Part shown: piece by piece, positions 19,001 through 25,865 of the stretch
How positions within the stretch are numbered: the first letter of the stretch is position 1
How the letters are laid out: every line of letters begins with the position of its first letter
Translations under genes and position numbers: made by a program
Notes under the pieces: model-generated
What the model saw: only the letters and a program-made list of their open reading frames with translations
Database searches by the model: none
Told to the model about the DNA's origin: nothing
NCBI GenBank assembly: GCA_936936565.1
Contig: CAKZIX010000048.1
Coordinates: forward strand, 1 to 26,104
Direction of reading: 5' to 3'
Length of the DNA stretch: 26,104 nt
Source of the DNA: an uncultured Nocardiaceae bacterium
GTDB taxonomy: Bacteria > Actinomycetota > Actinomycetes > Mycobacteriales > Mycobacteriaceae

Positions 19001-20721
19001 TCGTATGTGAACCGTGTTGTCGCGCCGTTGACCGTCACCGACGTCAGTGCGCCAGCCGTATAACCGAATTCACGCACGACGGTGCCAGCGGTGCCGGACC
19101 CGGTGTCCAGCACGGTCAGCGCGGTCACCCGACCCTCGCTGGTATCGACCCGCACCCGGTATCCACCCGAGTGCGCCACCTCCGCTGGACCGCCGTTCTC
19201 GTTGTAGGAGAAGGTGATCCGGTTTCCGTGCCGATCCGACAGCCCCGTCACCGCGTAATTGCCGAGCGCGACGTCGACGCCGCCGAGCCCGGCCACCGGC
19301 TCGAACCACCACGACCGCTGTGCCGCCTCGTCGCGCACGCGGTAGCCGCCGGTTTCCAGCCGGGACAACAACATCCGCGCGGCGGCATTCGACGGAGCGA
19401 CCTCGACACCCGGCTGTGGGTGCGGATACGTCAGCAGCTCGCCGTCCACGCCGACGAACGTGACACCTATCGCGTCGGCGATCACCCGCACATCCAGCGT
19501 CGACGACCACGACGGACCGAACCAGCGTCCGAAGCCGTAGTTCGACCGGTGCATCCGCTCCACTACCAGCGGCAATACACCCGCCAGCTCGATGTCGTTC
19601 TCCGGCAACAAAAATGCGCCCGACGCGACGTCCACCGGGTCGCCACACTTGGTGAGATCGACCTTCTTCTGGGTATCTGCCGGATTGTTTTCGCGCGCCT
19701 TGTCGCCGACCTTCTGGTCGGCGTCGGTGCGCTTGGACATGTCCGGTTTCGATCCCGGGTCTCCCGGTTTCGTACTGGACGGTGTCGTCGAATCCGGCTG
19801 CTTACCAGGCGAATCCGGATCCTTGGCGGTATCCGGCTTGGCCGTGTCCGGTTTGGCCGATGCCGGCGTGGTATCCGTCGACGCGGGCGTGGTCGTCGTC
19901 GACGACGGGGTGGTCGACGCGGTCGAGGTGTCGGTGTCCTTACCCTTCACCGACGGGGATGCGGTGCCGCCCTTGCCCTTCAGCTTCTTCGCGATGTCGT
20001 CCCAGAGGCCGTCGAGCTTGCGCAGCAGCGGCGTCAGTTTCGCCATCGTTGAGGCCAGCTTGCGGAACAACTTCGAAATCGTGGCCAGCGTTTTTGCCAC
20101 ATAGACGCTGGCCTGCGCCGCCACCAGCGGCAGTGCCGCACCCAGCGTGAACACCGCCTCCGCAGCCCACACCGCAAGGCGCCCAACGGTTTGAGCGACC
20201 AGATCGCGCACCGTCTCCCGGACGGCGGCCACCACGCCACCGGCCAGCGAGATCGCCGTCTGCGCCGCCGCGGCCGCCTCCGCCGCGGCGGCCAGCGCAT
20301 CCCCGATGCCGCCGGCGTGGTTCTTGTATGCCGATGCTGCCGCTCCCACCCACTCCGGCACATCCTTGCTCACGGAGTCCGCGTACTGCTTGTGCACCTC
20401 GGCGATTTTCGACGCGACGTTGCCCCACGTCTTCGCGTATGCCGCCACCTGGTCCGGATCTCCAGCCACCCAATCCAGCGCGTCCGACAGTGGCTGCACA
20501 TGCTCCATCAGCCACGACACCCCGTACGCGGCCAACGTTCCGAACGGATCGATCACCGCCGAGGCGACCTCGAGCCCCACCCCTACGACACCGAGCCCCG
20601 CCTCGATCCACGAACCCGACGAGATCCCCGAGTGCACGTCTGCCGCCGACTCGAACAACCCGACGCCGGTGTACCACTCGGTGGAATCTTCCCGAGACGC
20701 GACCAGCGGATTATCGGCCAC
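16051..20721 (-). CDS. Rhs-family polymorphic toxin with ESX/WXG-type N-terminus
   Basis: A 1556-residue multidomain toxin. Residues 1-240 are helical and WXG100-like, with EWVGAAASAY (W124-V-G126), followed by hydrophobic helices (about 165-235) that may be export- or membrane-related. Residues about 250-355 form a Thr/Ser/Pro/Asp linker (repeats of KPDTA). A DUF6531-like start (KCGDPVDVASGAFLLPENDI, C359) leads into YD/Rhs repeats to about 1390. The core closes with RFPGQYFDAETGLHYN and the self-cleavage-type motif PSVWSDPLGL at 1422-1431. The 125-residue tip (1432-1556) is of a family I cannot name; it contains GTPSGREMFDDVLAHFG, AKWVPAMPTNLDRFN, ATWTGRRAADLGF and PGSYTNVEVRF. Start is GTG at 20721, overlapping the EspC-like gene by 11 bp. 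The tip and following genes are less GC-rich than the core, as expected for an exchanged cassette. Confidence 0.9.
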   Translation of the reverse strand: MADNPLVASREDSTEWYTGVGLFESAADVHSGISSGSWIEAGLGVVGVGLEVASAVIDPFGTLAAYGVSWLMEHVQPLSDALDWVAGDPDQVAAYAKTWGNVASKIAEVHKQYADSVSKDVPEWVGAAASAYKNHAGGIGDALAAAAEAAAAAQTAISLAGGVVAAVRETVRDLVAQTVGRLAVWAAEAVFTLGAALPLVAAQASVYVAKTLATISKLFRKLASTMAKLTPLLRKLDGLWDDIAKKLKGKGGTASPSVKGKDTDTSTASTTPSSTTTTPASTDTTPASAKPDTAKPDTAKDPDSPGKQPDSTTPSSTKPGDPGSKPDMSKRTDADQKVGDKARENNPADTQKKVDLTKCGDPVDVASGAFLLPENDIELAGVLPLVVERMHRSNYGFGRWFGPSWSSTLDVRVIADAIGVTFVGVDGELLTYPHPQPGVEVAPSNAAARMLLSRLETGGYRVRDEAAQRSWWFEPVAGLGGVDVALGNYAVTGLSDRHGNRITFSYNENGGPAEVAHSGGYRVRVDTSEGRVTALTVLDTGSGTAGTVVREFGYTAGALTSVTVNGATTRFTYDAAHRMTSWTDARGNRMHTDYDERGRVVSQRGSADIMNQDFDYFEFPDGTGRRTEVTDSTGARTTFVFDADLRLRELIDPGGARTRTEYNAQRRPIRVVAADETVTEYRYDGIDLVGITRPDGLRIGIEYSAPGRPSVLTDVDGSVRRQEWDAGGNLVASVGPAGARTSFTHHGNGAVASITEPSGATTTVEVDGAGLPVRVTDPVGAVTVIERDRFGRIARVVDPLGTATTYQWSVAGKLIRRTDPDGAGEVWAYDGETNLVAHSDRAGNVTRYEYGVFDLLAARTDPDGAVTRYEWDTERRLSAVANPLGQVWHYRYDPTGRLVSETDYSGAATTYGHDPVGRVVSATVATGVTRRHRYDILGRLTEVAADSGDWLQFTYNAAGQQISAVSGYTGTVAHTVLSTYTATGQIESQSVDGRAPMQFGYDTNGRRVSRVDPSGAVTAWEHDPVGRVSAMSVDGRRFGVGHDRAGRATGWQIGTITIDRTWTDTGFVAAQTVSVHPELPARPDTGLQPGSAVQPGRSTGDGPLAAPGAGDSDVTPNAGSGDAGDAAGRVLRRDSYQWRADGYPTEHTTSRPDGTSTRTFALDKVGRVGSITRDGALAERYGYDQLGNIVATEHDPSGRREYRNNLLIRDGRTRYHYDAAGRLVRVERSRLSRPVEVWHYRYNGFDQLSEVFTPDREHWRYAYDAYGRRTTKQRLSSDGGVVERTVYVWDGTRLVEQVTAGEVTAWAYEPGTYRPMSQSSWDADAVDRAFYAIVTDLVGTPVELVDPDAGVSVGAATLDLWGRTTWQGVASPLRFPGQYFDAETGLHYNLFRTYDPATGRYTTNDPLGLAPAPNPNTYPHNPSVWSDPLGLTPCRDYVNTYGADSGGIMASLREDGTLSLIVERGPGTPSGREMFDDVLAHFGRENINAIEAKWVPAMPTNLDRFNELLRDGRSVDDAARATWTGRRAADLGFNNVSVLNLSGSPGSYTNVEVRFD

Positions 20722-21028
20722 CGTCGACCGCCTTCAGCTTCGTCGCCCGTGCCGAATCCTGCGCGACGAAGCCGTCCACCACCTTGCCCAACTTCTCCAC
20801 ATCGCCCTGTACGGCCTCGATCGCCGCCGTGATCGCCGCTACCCCACCGGTTTCCACTGCATCCACGAACAACGGCGGCAGGAACGAACACAACTGTCCG
20901 AACGCATCGCTCGGCACCGACACCGCCTGCGCCGCCCCCAACGCAAGCCCCAACGGATCGGCCAACTTGGCCACATTCGCCGCGTGTGCCCGAATCTTGT
21001 CCGGCTGCACGTTCACCGAATCTGCCAC
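20711..21028 (-). CDS. EspC-like type VII (ESX) secretion target
   Basis: A 105-residue helical protein of the EspC/DUF2580 (WXG-like) class. It opens MADSVNVQPDKIRAHAANVA, in which VQPDKIRAHA is the characteristic start, then has two amphipathic helices. Near the C-terminus, FVAQD at 87-91 fits a [Y/F]xxxD version of the ESX export signal YxxxD/E. Start is GTG at 21028 with GGGAGGT upstream. It overlaps the Rhs start by 11 bp, so both are translationally coupled, and a heterodimer of this protein with the WXG-type N-terminus of the Rhs protein is the natural hypothesis for ESX export. No ESX machinery genes are in the window, so secretion would rely on a system encoded elsewhere. Confidence 0.82.
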   Translation of the reverse strand: MADSVNVQPDKIRAHAANVAKLADPLGLALGAAQAVSVPSDAFGQLCSFLPPLFVDAVETGGVAAITAAIEAVQGDVEKLGKVVDGFVAQDSARATKLKAVDGGR

Positions 21029-21055
21029 TGGCCACCTCCCGTGGAATGCGAACGT

Positions 21056-21068
21056 ACTGTCACACAGT
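21056..21068. promoter_or_regulatory. Small palindrome upstream of the EspC-Rhs operon
   Basis: ACTGT-CAC-ACAGT (5-bp perfect arms, 3-bp spacer) lies 27 bases upstream of the GTG of the EspC-like gene, in the 90-bp gap after recG. The location suits an operator overlapping a promoter of the toxin operon. No regulator is known to match it, and arms this short occur by chance. Confidence 0.3.
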
Positions 21069-21118
21069 CAGACGCAGTGCGGCCCCGATCGGTTCCACGG
21101 CGCGGACACAATCGGCTA

Positions 21119-23323
21119 CTACGACTTGCCGAGAAACTCGCGCCCTTGTTCGGACACCGCGGCATCGCTCATCCGCCGCAGTTCCGGATGGTGTGCCAGC
21201 CCCGGATCCGAGCCCACCACCGATTGCGCGAATTGTCGTGCGGCCTCGATGGTTTCCAGGTCGTCCAGCAGCGACAACAGCCTGACGTTGGTGGCGGTGC
21301 CCGATTGGGCGGAGCCGAGCACGTCGCCCTCCCGGCGCTGTGCGAGATCCAGCTCGGCCAAGGTGAATCCGTCATTGGTACCGGCCACCGCGGTCAACCG
21401 GACGAAGGGCGGGCTGCCCGGCGGCATTTGCGTGACCAGAATGCACAGGCCGGGATGCTTGCCGCGCCCGACACGGCCGCGCAGCTGGTGCAACTGGCTG
21501 ACGCCGAAACGGTCCGCGTCGTAGATGACCATCACTGTCGCGTTGGGCACGTCGACACCGACCTCGACGACCGTCGTGCAGACCAGTACATCGACGGTCG
21601 CCGCGTTGAACGCGCGCATCACCGCGTCCTTCTCGTCGGCGGGCAGCCGCCCGTGCAGCAGCCCGACCCGCACGCCGGCGAGCGCGCCGTGGCGCAGCTC
21701 CTCGTACATGTCGACCACCGCGGCAGTATCGGCCTCGGATTCCTCGTCGCCGATGCGCGAACACACGACGTACGCTTGGCGGCCCGCCTCGACCTCCTCG
21801 CGGATGCGCGCCCACGCGCGCTCGACCCAGGCCGGCTTGTCACGCGCCGGAACAACTTTCGAGTCGATCGGGCTGCGTCCGCGGGGCAGCTCACGCAACG
21901 TGGAGGTCACCAGGTCGCCGAGCACGGTCATCGCGATGGTGCGCGGGATCGGGGTTGCGGTCATCACCAGCTGATGCGGGCTCACCCCCTCGCGTGCCTT
22001 GGCGCGCAACGCATCTCGCTGCTCCACGCCGAAGCGGTGCTGTTCGTCGACGACGACCATGCCGAGGTCGAAGAACTCGACGGCGGTCTGCAGCAGGGCA
22101 TGCGTGCCGATGACGATGCCGGCGTCGCCGGACACCACCTTCAGTAGCGCTTCACGTTTGGCGCCGACACTCATCGATCCGGTGACCAGTACCAACGACG
22201 TGGCCGGATCCGCGGCACCGAGTTCGCCCGCGGTGCCCAGCGCCCCCAGCATCGCCCGCAGCGAGCGATAATGCTGTGCGGCAAGCACTTCCGTCGGTGC
22301 CAGCAACGCGCACTGGTAGCCGGCGTCGACCACCTGCAGCATCGCGCGCAGCGCGACGATCGTCTTGCCCGAGCCGACCTCACCCTGCAGCAGCCGGCTC
22401 ATCGGATGCGGTTGCGCGAGATCGTGGGCGATCTCCGCCGCGACTTCGGTTTGCCCGGTTGTCAATTCGAACGGCAACGCGGCGTCGAAGGCGGCAGCGA
22501 CCCCGTCCGGACGCGGCGGGCAGGCCGGTGCAGTGCGCGTTACCGCGTCCTGGCGACGGACCGCGAGCAACAGCTGCATGGCGGCCGCTTCGTCGAATTT
22601 GAGGCGTGCCTCGGCCCGCGCAATCTGATCCTTCGTATCCGGCTGATGGATCGTGCGCAATGCCTCGTCGAGCCCGATCAAGTCGAGCGAGTCGCGAAGA
22701 TCCTGCGGGAGCACCTCGTGCACCGGGTCGAGCTGATCGAGCACCTGACGCACACACGAGTACACGTCCCAGCTTTCGATCTTGCTCGTCGCCGGGTACA
22801 CCGGCAGGAACGCGCGATCGAAGATCGACATGTCCACGCCGGCCCCGTCGTGTGCGCTGCGCGCCATGCCGGCCAGGTCGCCACCGCCCTGCACCCGGTC
22901 TACCTCCGAACCCTCCTGCGGGAGAATGAGATAGCCCGGATGGCTCAGTTCCCAGCCGTTGCGCCAGTACTTCACCGTGCCGGAAAACATTGCGCGCCGA
23001 CCGGTTTTCACCGAATGCGACACTTTGTGGCCGTTGAAGAAGGTGGCATGGACGCCCTGTCCCCCGGTGTCCACCACCACCTTGAGCATCTTGCCTTTGC
23101 GGCTGCGCATCGCCACCAGATCGGCTTTGGTGACGGTGCCGACGATCGTGACCCGCGACCCCTCGGCCGGTGCCTCAGCGGTGAGCGGCTGACCCGGCGT
23201 GGCATACCGAAGCGGATAGTGCCGCAACAGATCCTCGACGGTCTGCATGCCGAACTCGGTGGCCAGTGTGGCGGCCGCCTTGTTGCCGAGCAGGTGATCG
23301 AGACGGTCTGCAAGGTTTGCCAT
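21119..23323 (-). CDS. recG: ATP-dependent DNA helicase RecG
   Basis: Branch-migration helicase that reverses stalled replication forks and processes Holliday junctions. The 734-residue protein has an N-terminal wedge/OB domain (LLRHYPLRYATPG; VTIVGTVTKADLVAMRSRKG) and superfamily 2 helicase motifs: Walker A GEVGSGKT, DEQHRFGVEQR (DExH), VMTATPIPRTIAMT (motif III), LHGRLPADEKDAVM, VVEVGVDVPNATVMVI, and the RecG-specific HQLRGRVGRG. The ending LDLAQRREGDVLGSAQSG is the family TRG region. The ATG at 23323 overlaps the last base of the TAA of the DAK gene (TAATG), giving coupling with it. The DAK-recG order is that of M. tuberculosis Rv2974c-Rv2973c. Confidence 0.98.
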   Translation of the reverse strand: MANLADRLDHLLGNKAAATLATEFGMQTVEDLLRHYPLRYATPGQPLTAEAPAEGSRVTIVGTVTKADLVAMRSRKGKMLKVVVDTGGQGVHATFFNGHKVSHSVKTGRRAMFSGTVKYWRNGWELSHPGYLILPQEGSEVDRVQGGGDLAGMARSAHDGAGVDMSIFDRAFLPVYPATSKIESWDVYSCVRQVLDQLDPVHEVLPQDLRDSLDLIGLDEALRTIHQPDTKDQIARAEARLKFDEAAAMQLLLAVRRQDAVTRTAPACPPRPDGVAAAFDAALPFELTTGQTEVAAEIAHDLAQPHPMSRLLQGEVGSGKTIVALRAMLQVVDAGYQCALLAPTEVLAAQHYRSLRAMLGALGTAGELGAADPATSLVLVTGSMSVGAKREALLKVVSGDAGIVIGTHALLQTAVEFFDLGMVVVDEQHRFGVEQRDALRAKAREGVSPHQLVMTATPIPRTIAMTVLGDLVTSTLRELPRGRSPIDSKVVPARDKPAWVERAWARIREEVEAGRQAYVVCSRIGDEESEADTAAVVDMYEELRHGALAGVRVGLLHGRLPADEKDAVMRAFNAATVDVLVCTTVVEVGVDVPNATVMVIYDADRFGVSQLHQLRGRVGRGKHPGLCILVTQMPPGSPPFVRLTAVAGTNDGFTLAELDLAQRREGDVLGSAQSGTATNVRLLSLLDDLETIEAARQFAQSVVGSDPGLAHHPELRRMSDAAVSEQGREFLGKS

Positions 23324-24927
23324 TACTCGACGCCCAGCTGCAGCAGGTCGGAGGTCATACCTCCCTCGTACACCATCACCTCGACGTGCGGAAAGTTGTG
23401 TTCGACGTGTGCCCGCAGCGCGGACACCAGTTCGGTGCTCGCGGCGCGGCCGGTGAGCACCGTCAGCAACTCACCACCCAGCCCCAGTGCCCGGTCCAGC
23501 AACGCGCGCCCGGCCTGCAGGACGTCGTGCTCGATGAGCACCACCTCGCGCCCGATCAGGGCGAGACCGTCGCCGGGTTCACACGTGCCCGCCATCGTCA
23601 GCGCCCGCTCGCGCGCCACCCGCAGTGAGCCCCAGCGGGTTCCGGCCGCGGCTTCGGACATCGCGAACGCGTCGTCGACGGCGATCCGCATCGCATCGTG
23701 CACGGCCAGCGCAGCGAGCCCCTGCACCATGCACGCGCTCGGCAGCAGCAGCACGTCGCGCTTGGCGTCACGTGCGGCCACACCGACGGCGACCAATTCC
23801 TGCGCCGGCAGCGCGCCGTTGGGCAAAACCAGCACTTCCCGGTGCGGCATGGCCCGGATGGCACCGAGCACATGGGTGCCGGTGACCGGTTCGTCGCTGC
23901 GCAACACGGTGGCGCCCTCGGCCTCGAACAGCTCGTGCGCGCCGTCACCCTCCACGATGACGAGAATCCCGCGATCCCCGGAGACCGCGGTGTGTCGGCG
24001 TTCGTCGAGCACGAAGCAGGTGATGCGCACCTGGGACAGCCGTCCCGCCGCCAGTCCGGCCTCCACCGCCGCGCCCGCATCGCGGCAGTGCACGTGCGCC
24101 GACCAGGTGCCGGCGCCGTCGCCGACGATGATCACCGAATCCCCCAGCTCGTCGAGCCGCGCGCGAAGCTGCGCGATGCGCGGCTCGTCGGTGCCACCGA
24201 CCAGGAACATCACCTCGTAGTCCTGCCCGTCCGCGGCGCGGTGCGGCTCGTGGACCTCCGGCGTCGCGTCGACAGTGATGTCGACCGGAAGCGCCCGTTC
24301 GAAGCGCGGACGTTGCGGACGCTCGCCGGCGATCACCTCGACGAGCGTGTCGAGCAGTACCACCAGGCCCAGCCCACCCGCGTCGACCACCCCGGCGTCG
24401 TGCAGCACGGCCAGCTGCGACGGCGTCTTCTCGAGCGCTGCCGCGGCCGCGTCTGCCGCCGCCCGCGCGACAGCCTCGATCGTCTCGCCCGTGGCACCGT
24501 GAGCTGCCGCATCGAGCACCGTGACGATGGTGCCTTCGACGGGGTTGCTCACCGCACCGCGCACCAGCCGCGCGGCGGTGATCAGCGCCTCGCACAGGGA
24601 TCCGGCGGTGACCGGCCCGGCCACGGTGGACTCCGCGATTCCGCGCATGACCTGCGACAGGATGATTCCGGAGTTGCCGCGCGCCCCGAGCGTGGCGCCT
24701 TTTGCCATCGCCGCAGCGACATCGTGCGCGCCGCCGTCGCCGATCCGGTCGGCCGCCTGCACCGCCGCACGCATGGTGACGAGCAGGTTCGTGCCGGTGT
24801 CCGCATCGGCCACCGGGAACACGTTCAGATCGTTGATCTCCTCGCAGTGCGCGGCGAGTTGTTCGACACTGAGCACGCCCCAGCGCCGCAGCGCAGCGCC
24901 GTCCGCGGCGTTCAGGACATCGAGCAC
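23323..24927 (-). CDS. DAK-domain (FakA/YloV-like) kinase-type protein
   Basis: A 534-residue member of the DegV-partner kinase family. In Firmicutes the homologue FakA phosphorylates fatty acids bound by FakB; by domain it is a DhaL-type ATP-binding protein. Motifs: EEINDLNVFPVADADTGTNL (the Asp cluster that binds Mg-ATP), KGATLGARGNSGIILSQ, and HDAGVVDAGGLGLVVLLD closing the DhaL domain. The middle and C-terminal DAK1_2-like domains follow, with LPNGALPAQELVAVG and TGRAAS. The start is taken as GTG at 24927, just before the family N-terminus; ATG at 24978 is possible. No DegV/FakB gene is nearby, so the substrate is not known. The gene is divergent from rpmB, as in other actinobacteria. Confidence 0.88.
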   Translation of the reverse strand: MLDVLNAADGAALRRWGVLSVEQLAAHCEEINDLNVFPVADADTGTNLLVTMRAAVQAADRIGDGGAHDVAAAMAKGATLGARGNSGIILSQVMRGIAESTVAGPVTAGSLCEALITAARLVRGAVSNPVEGTIVTVLDAAAHGATGETIEAVARAAADAAAAALEKTPSQLAVLHDAGVVDAGGLGLVVLLDTLVEVIAGERPQRPRFERALPVDITVDATPEVHEPHRAADGQDYEVMFLVGGTDEPRIAQLRARLDELGDSVIIVGDGAGTWSAHVHCRDAGAAVEAGLAAGRLSQVRITCFVLDERRHTAVSGDRGILVIVEGDGAHELFEAEGATVLRSDEPVTGTHVLGAIRAMPHREVLVLPNGALPAQELVAVGVAARDAKRDVLLLPSACMVQGLAALAVHDAMRIAVDDAFAMSEAAAGTRWGSLRVARERALTMAGTCEPGDGLALIGREVVLIEHDVLQAGRALLDRALGLGGELLTVLTGRAASTELVSALRAHVEHNFPHVEVMVYEGGMTSDLLQLGVE

Positions 24928-24998
24928 GTCGCAAAGAGTAGCGGCCTGCAACGGCGCGGGGTACGGTCGCCGCAGCACAGCTCGGCACGGGCACCGGT

Positions 24999-25071
24999 TT
25001 GCTCCGGCACCAGCTCAGCCGCTACCATCGCAGGGTTGCCTGGCGCAGGCCGCAATCCCGCATGGGCGGGA
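24999..25071 (+). promoter_or_regulatory. rpmB: Possible rpmB promoter and leader hairpin
   Basis: The 204-bp gap between the divergent DAK gene and rpmB holds a TTGCTC (24999-25004) and a TACCAT (25023-25028) separated by 18 bases, a weak sigma-70-like pair. Downstream is a 6-bp hairpin (TCCCGC-ATGG-GCGGGA, 25056-25071) in the leader. No AT-rich palindrome resembling an actinobacterial Zur box is present. The promoter call is tentative. Confidence 0.35.
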
Positions 25072-25131
25072 ATCGCAATCTGGCCGGGCGCTCCAGGACC
25101 ACAGCATCTACCTACACGAGGAGTTCGCGAC

Positions 25132-25368
25132 ATGGCTGCCGTCTGCGACGTTTGCGCCAAGGGTCCCGGCTTCGGCAAGTCGGTCTCGCACTCGCACAAA
25201 CGCACGTCCCGTCGCTGGAACCCGAGCATCCAGACCAAGACCTACTTCGTCCCCAGTGAGGGACGCCGCGTCACACTCACCGTGTCCGCCAAGGGAATCA
25301 AGACGATCGATCGAGACGGGATCGACGCCGTCGTCGCTGACATCATCGCCCGCGGGGAGAAGATCTGA
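25132..25368 (+). CDS. rpmB: 50S ribosomal protein L28, apparent hybrid of zinc and zinc-free forms
   Basis: A 78-residue L28. The N-terminal half, AAVCDVCAKGPGFGKSVSHS, has the first CxxC pair (C5, C8) of the zinc-binding type. The C-terminal half, TYFVPSEGRRVTLTVSAKGI then KTIDRDGIDAVVA, is the cysteine-free type, as in M. tuberculosis RpmB2 (Rv2058c, 78 residues); the second CxxC pair is missing. ATG at 25132 has GAGGAG 8 bases upstream. The position, divergent from DAK and recG, is the housekeeping rpmB location in Streptomyces and relatives, whereas the following genes are those of the zinc-free operon. The stop overlaps the rpmG start (TGATG). Confidence 0.93.
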   Translation: MAAVCDVCAKGPGFGKSVSHSHKRTSRRWNPSIQTKTYFVPSEGRRVTLTVSAKGIKTIDRDGIDAVVADIIARGEKI

Positions 25369-25535
25369 TGGCCAAGAGCACCGACATCCGTCCGGTCATC
25401 CGGCTGAAATCAACAGCGGGAACCGGATTCACTTACGTCACCCGGAAGAACCGGCGCAACGATCCGGATCGGCTGGTACTGCGCAAGTACGACCCGCTCG
25501 TGCGCCGCCATGTCGATTTCCGCGAAGAGCGCTGA
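25368..25535 (+). CDS. rpmG: 50S ribosomal protein L33, zinc-free form
   Basis: A 55-residue L33. AKSTDIRPVIRLKSTAGTGF, then YVTRKNRRNDPDRLVLRKYDP and a C-terminal RRHVDFREER. It has no cysteine at all, so the zinc ribbon of the standard form is gone; it matches the alternative paralogue (M. tuberculosis Rv2057c type). Its ATG overlaps the rpmB TGA, indicating coupling. In mycobacteria and Streptomyces such copies replace the zinc-binding ones during zinc limitation. Confidence 0.95.
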   Translation: MAKSTDIRPVIRLKSTAGTGFTYVTRKNRRNDPDRLVLRKYDPLVRRHVDFREER

Positions 25536-25546
25536 GGGAGAACCGA

Positions 25547-25852
25547 GTGGCAAAGAAATCGAAGATCGCGAAGGACGCCCAGCGTCGCATCGTCGTCGCC
25601 CGGTTCGCCGAGCGACGCCAGGAGCTGAAGGAGATCATCCGCAAACCGACCAGCACGATCGAGGAGCGCGACGCAGCTCAGCGCGCTCTACAACGCCTGC
25701 CGCGGGACGCCAGTCCGGTACGATTGCGTAATCGTGACGCGGCAGACGGCCGGCCGCGCGGTCACCTACGGAAGTTCGGCTTGTCGCGAGTTCGAGTGCG
25801 CGAGCTGGCCCACCGAGGCGAACTACCCGGCGTACGTAAGTCGAGTTGGTGA
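25547..25852 (+). CDS. rpsN: 30S ribosomal protein S14, zinc-free long form
   Basis: A 101-residue S14 starting at GTG 25547 with GAGGGAG just upstream. It reads AKKSKIAKDAQRRIVVARFA, then AERRQELKEIIRKP, LPRDASPVRLRNRDAADGRP, RGHLRKFGLSRVRVRELAHR and a short tail ending KSSW. This is the long cysteine-free S14 (Rv2056c type), not the 61-residue zinc form. It contacts 16S rRNA in the head of the 30S subunit. It follows rpmG after 11 bases and precedes rpsR by 13 bases. Confidence 0.95.
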   Translation: MAKKSKIAKDAQRRIVVARFAERRQELKEIIRKPTSTIEERDAAQRALQRLPRDASPVRLRNRDAADGRPRGHLRKFGLSRVRVRELAHRGELPGVRKSSW

Positions 25853-25865
25853 GGAGTCTTTCGCA

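Noticed and set aside
16279..20052. Long plus-strand open frame opposite the Rhs gene
   Set aside because: Antisense shadow of the repeat-rich Rhs gene; Arg/Val/Gly-rich, no motifs, no ribosome site.
24928..25131. Zur box upstream of rpmB
   Set aside because: Looked for an AT-rich TGAAAATGATTTTCA-like palindrome because the downstream genes are usually Zur-controlled; the gap is GC-rich and nothing matches by eye.
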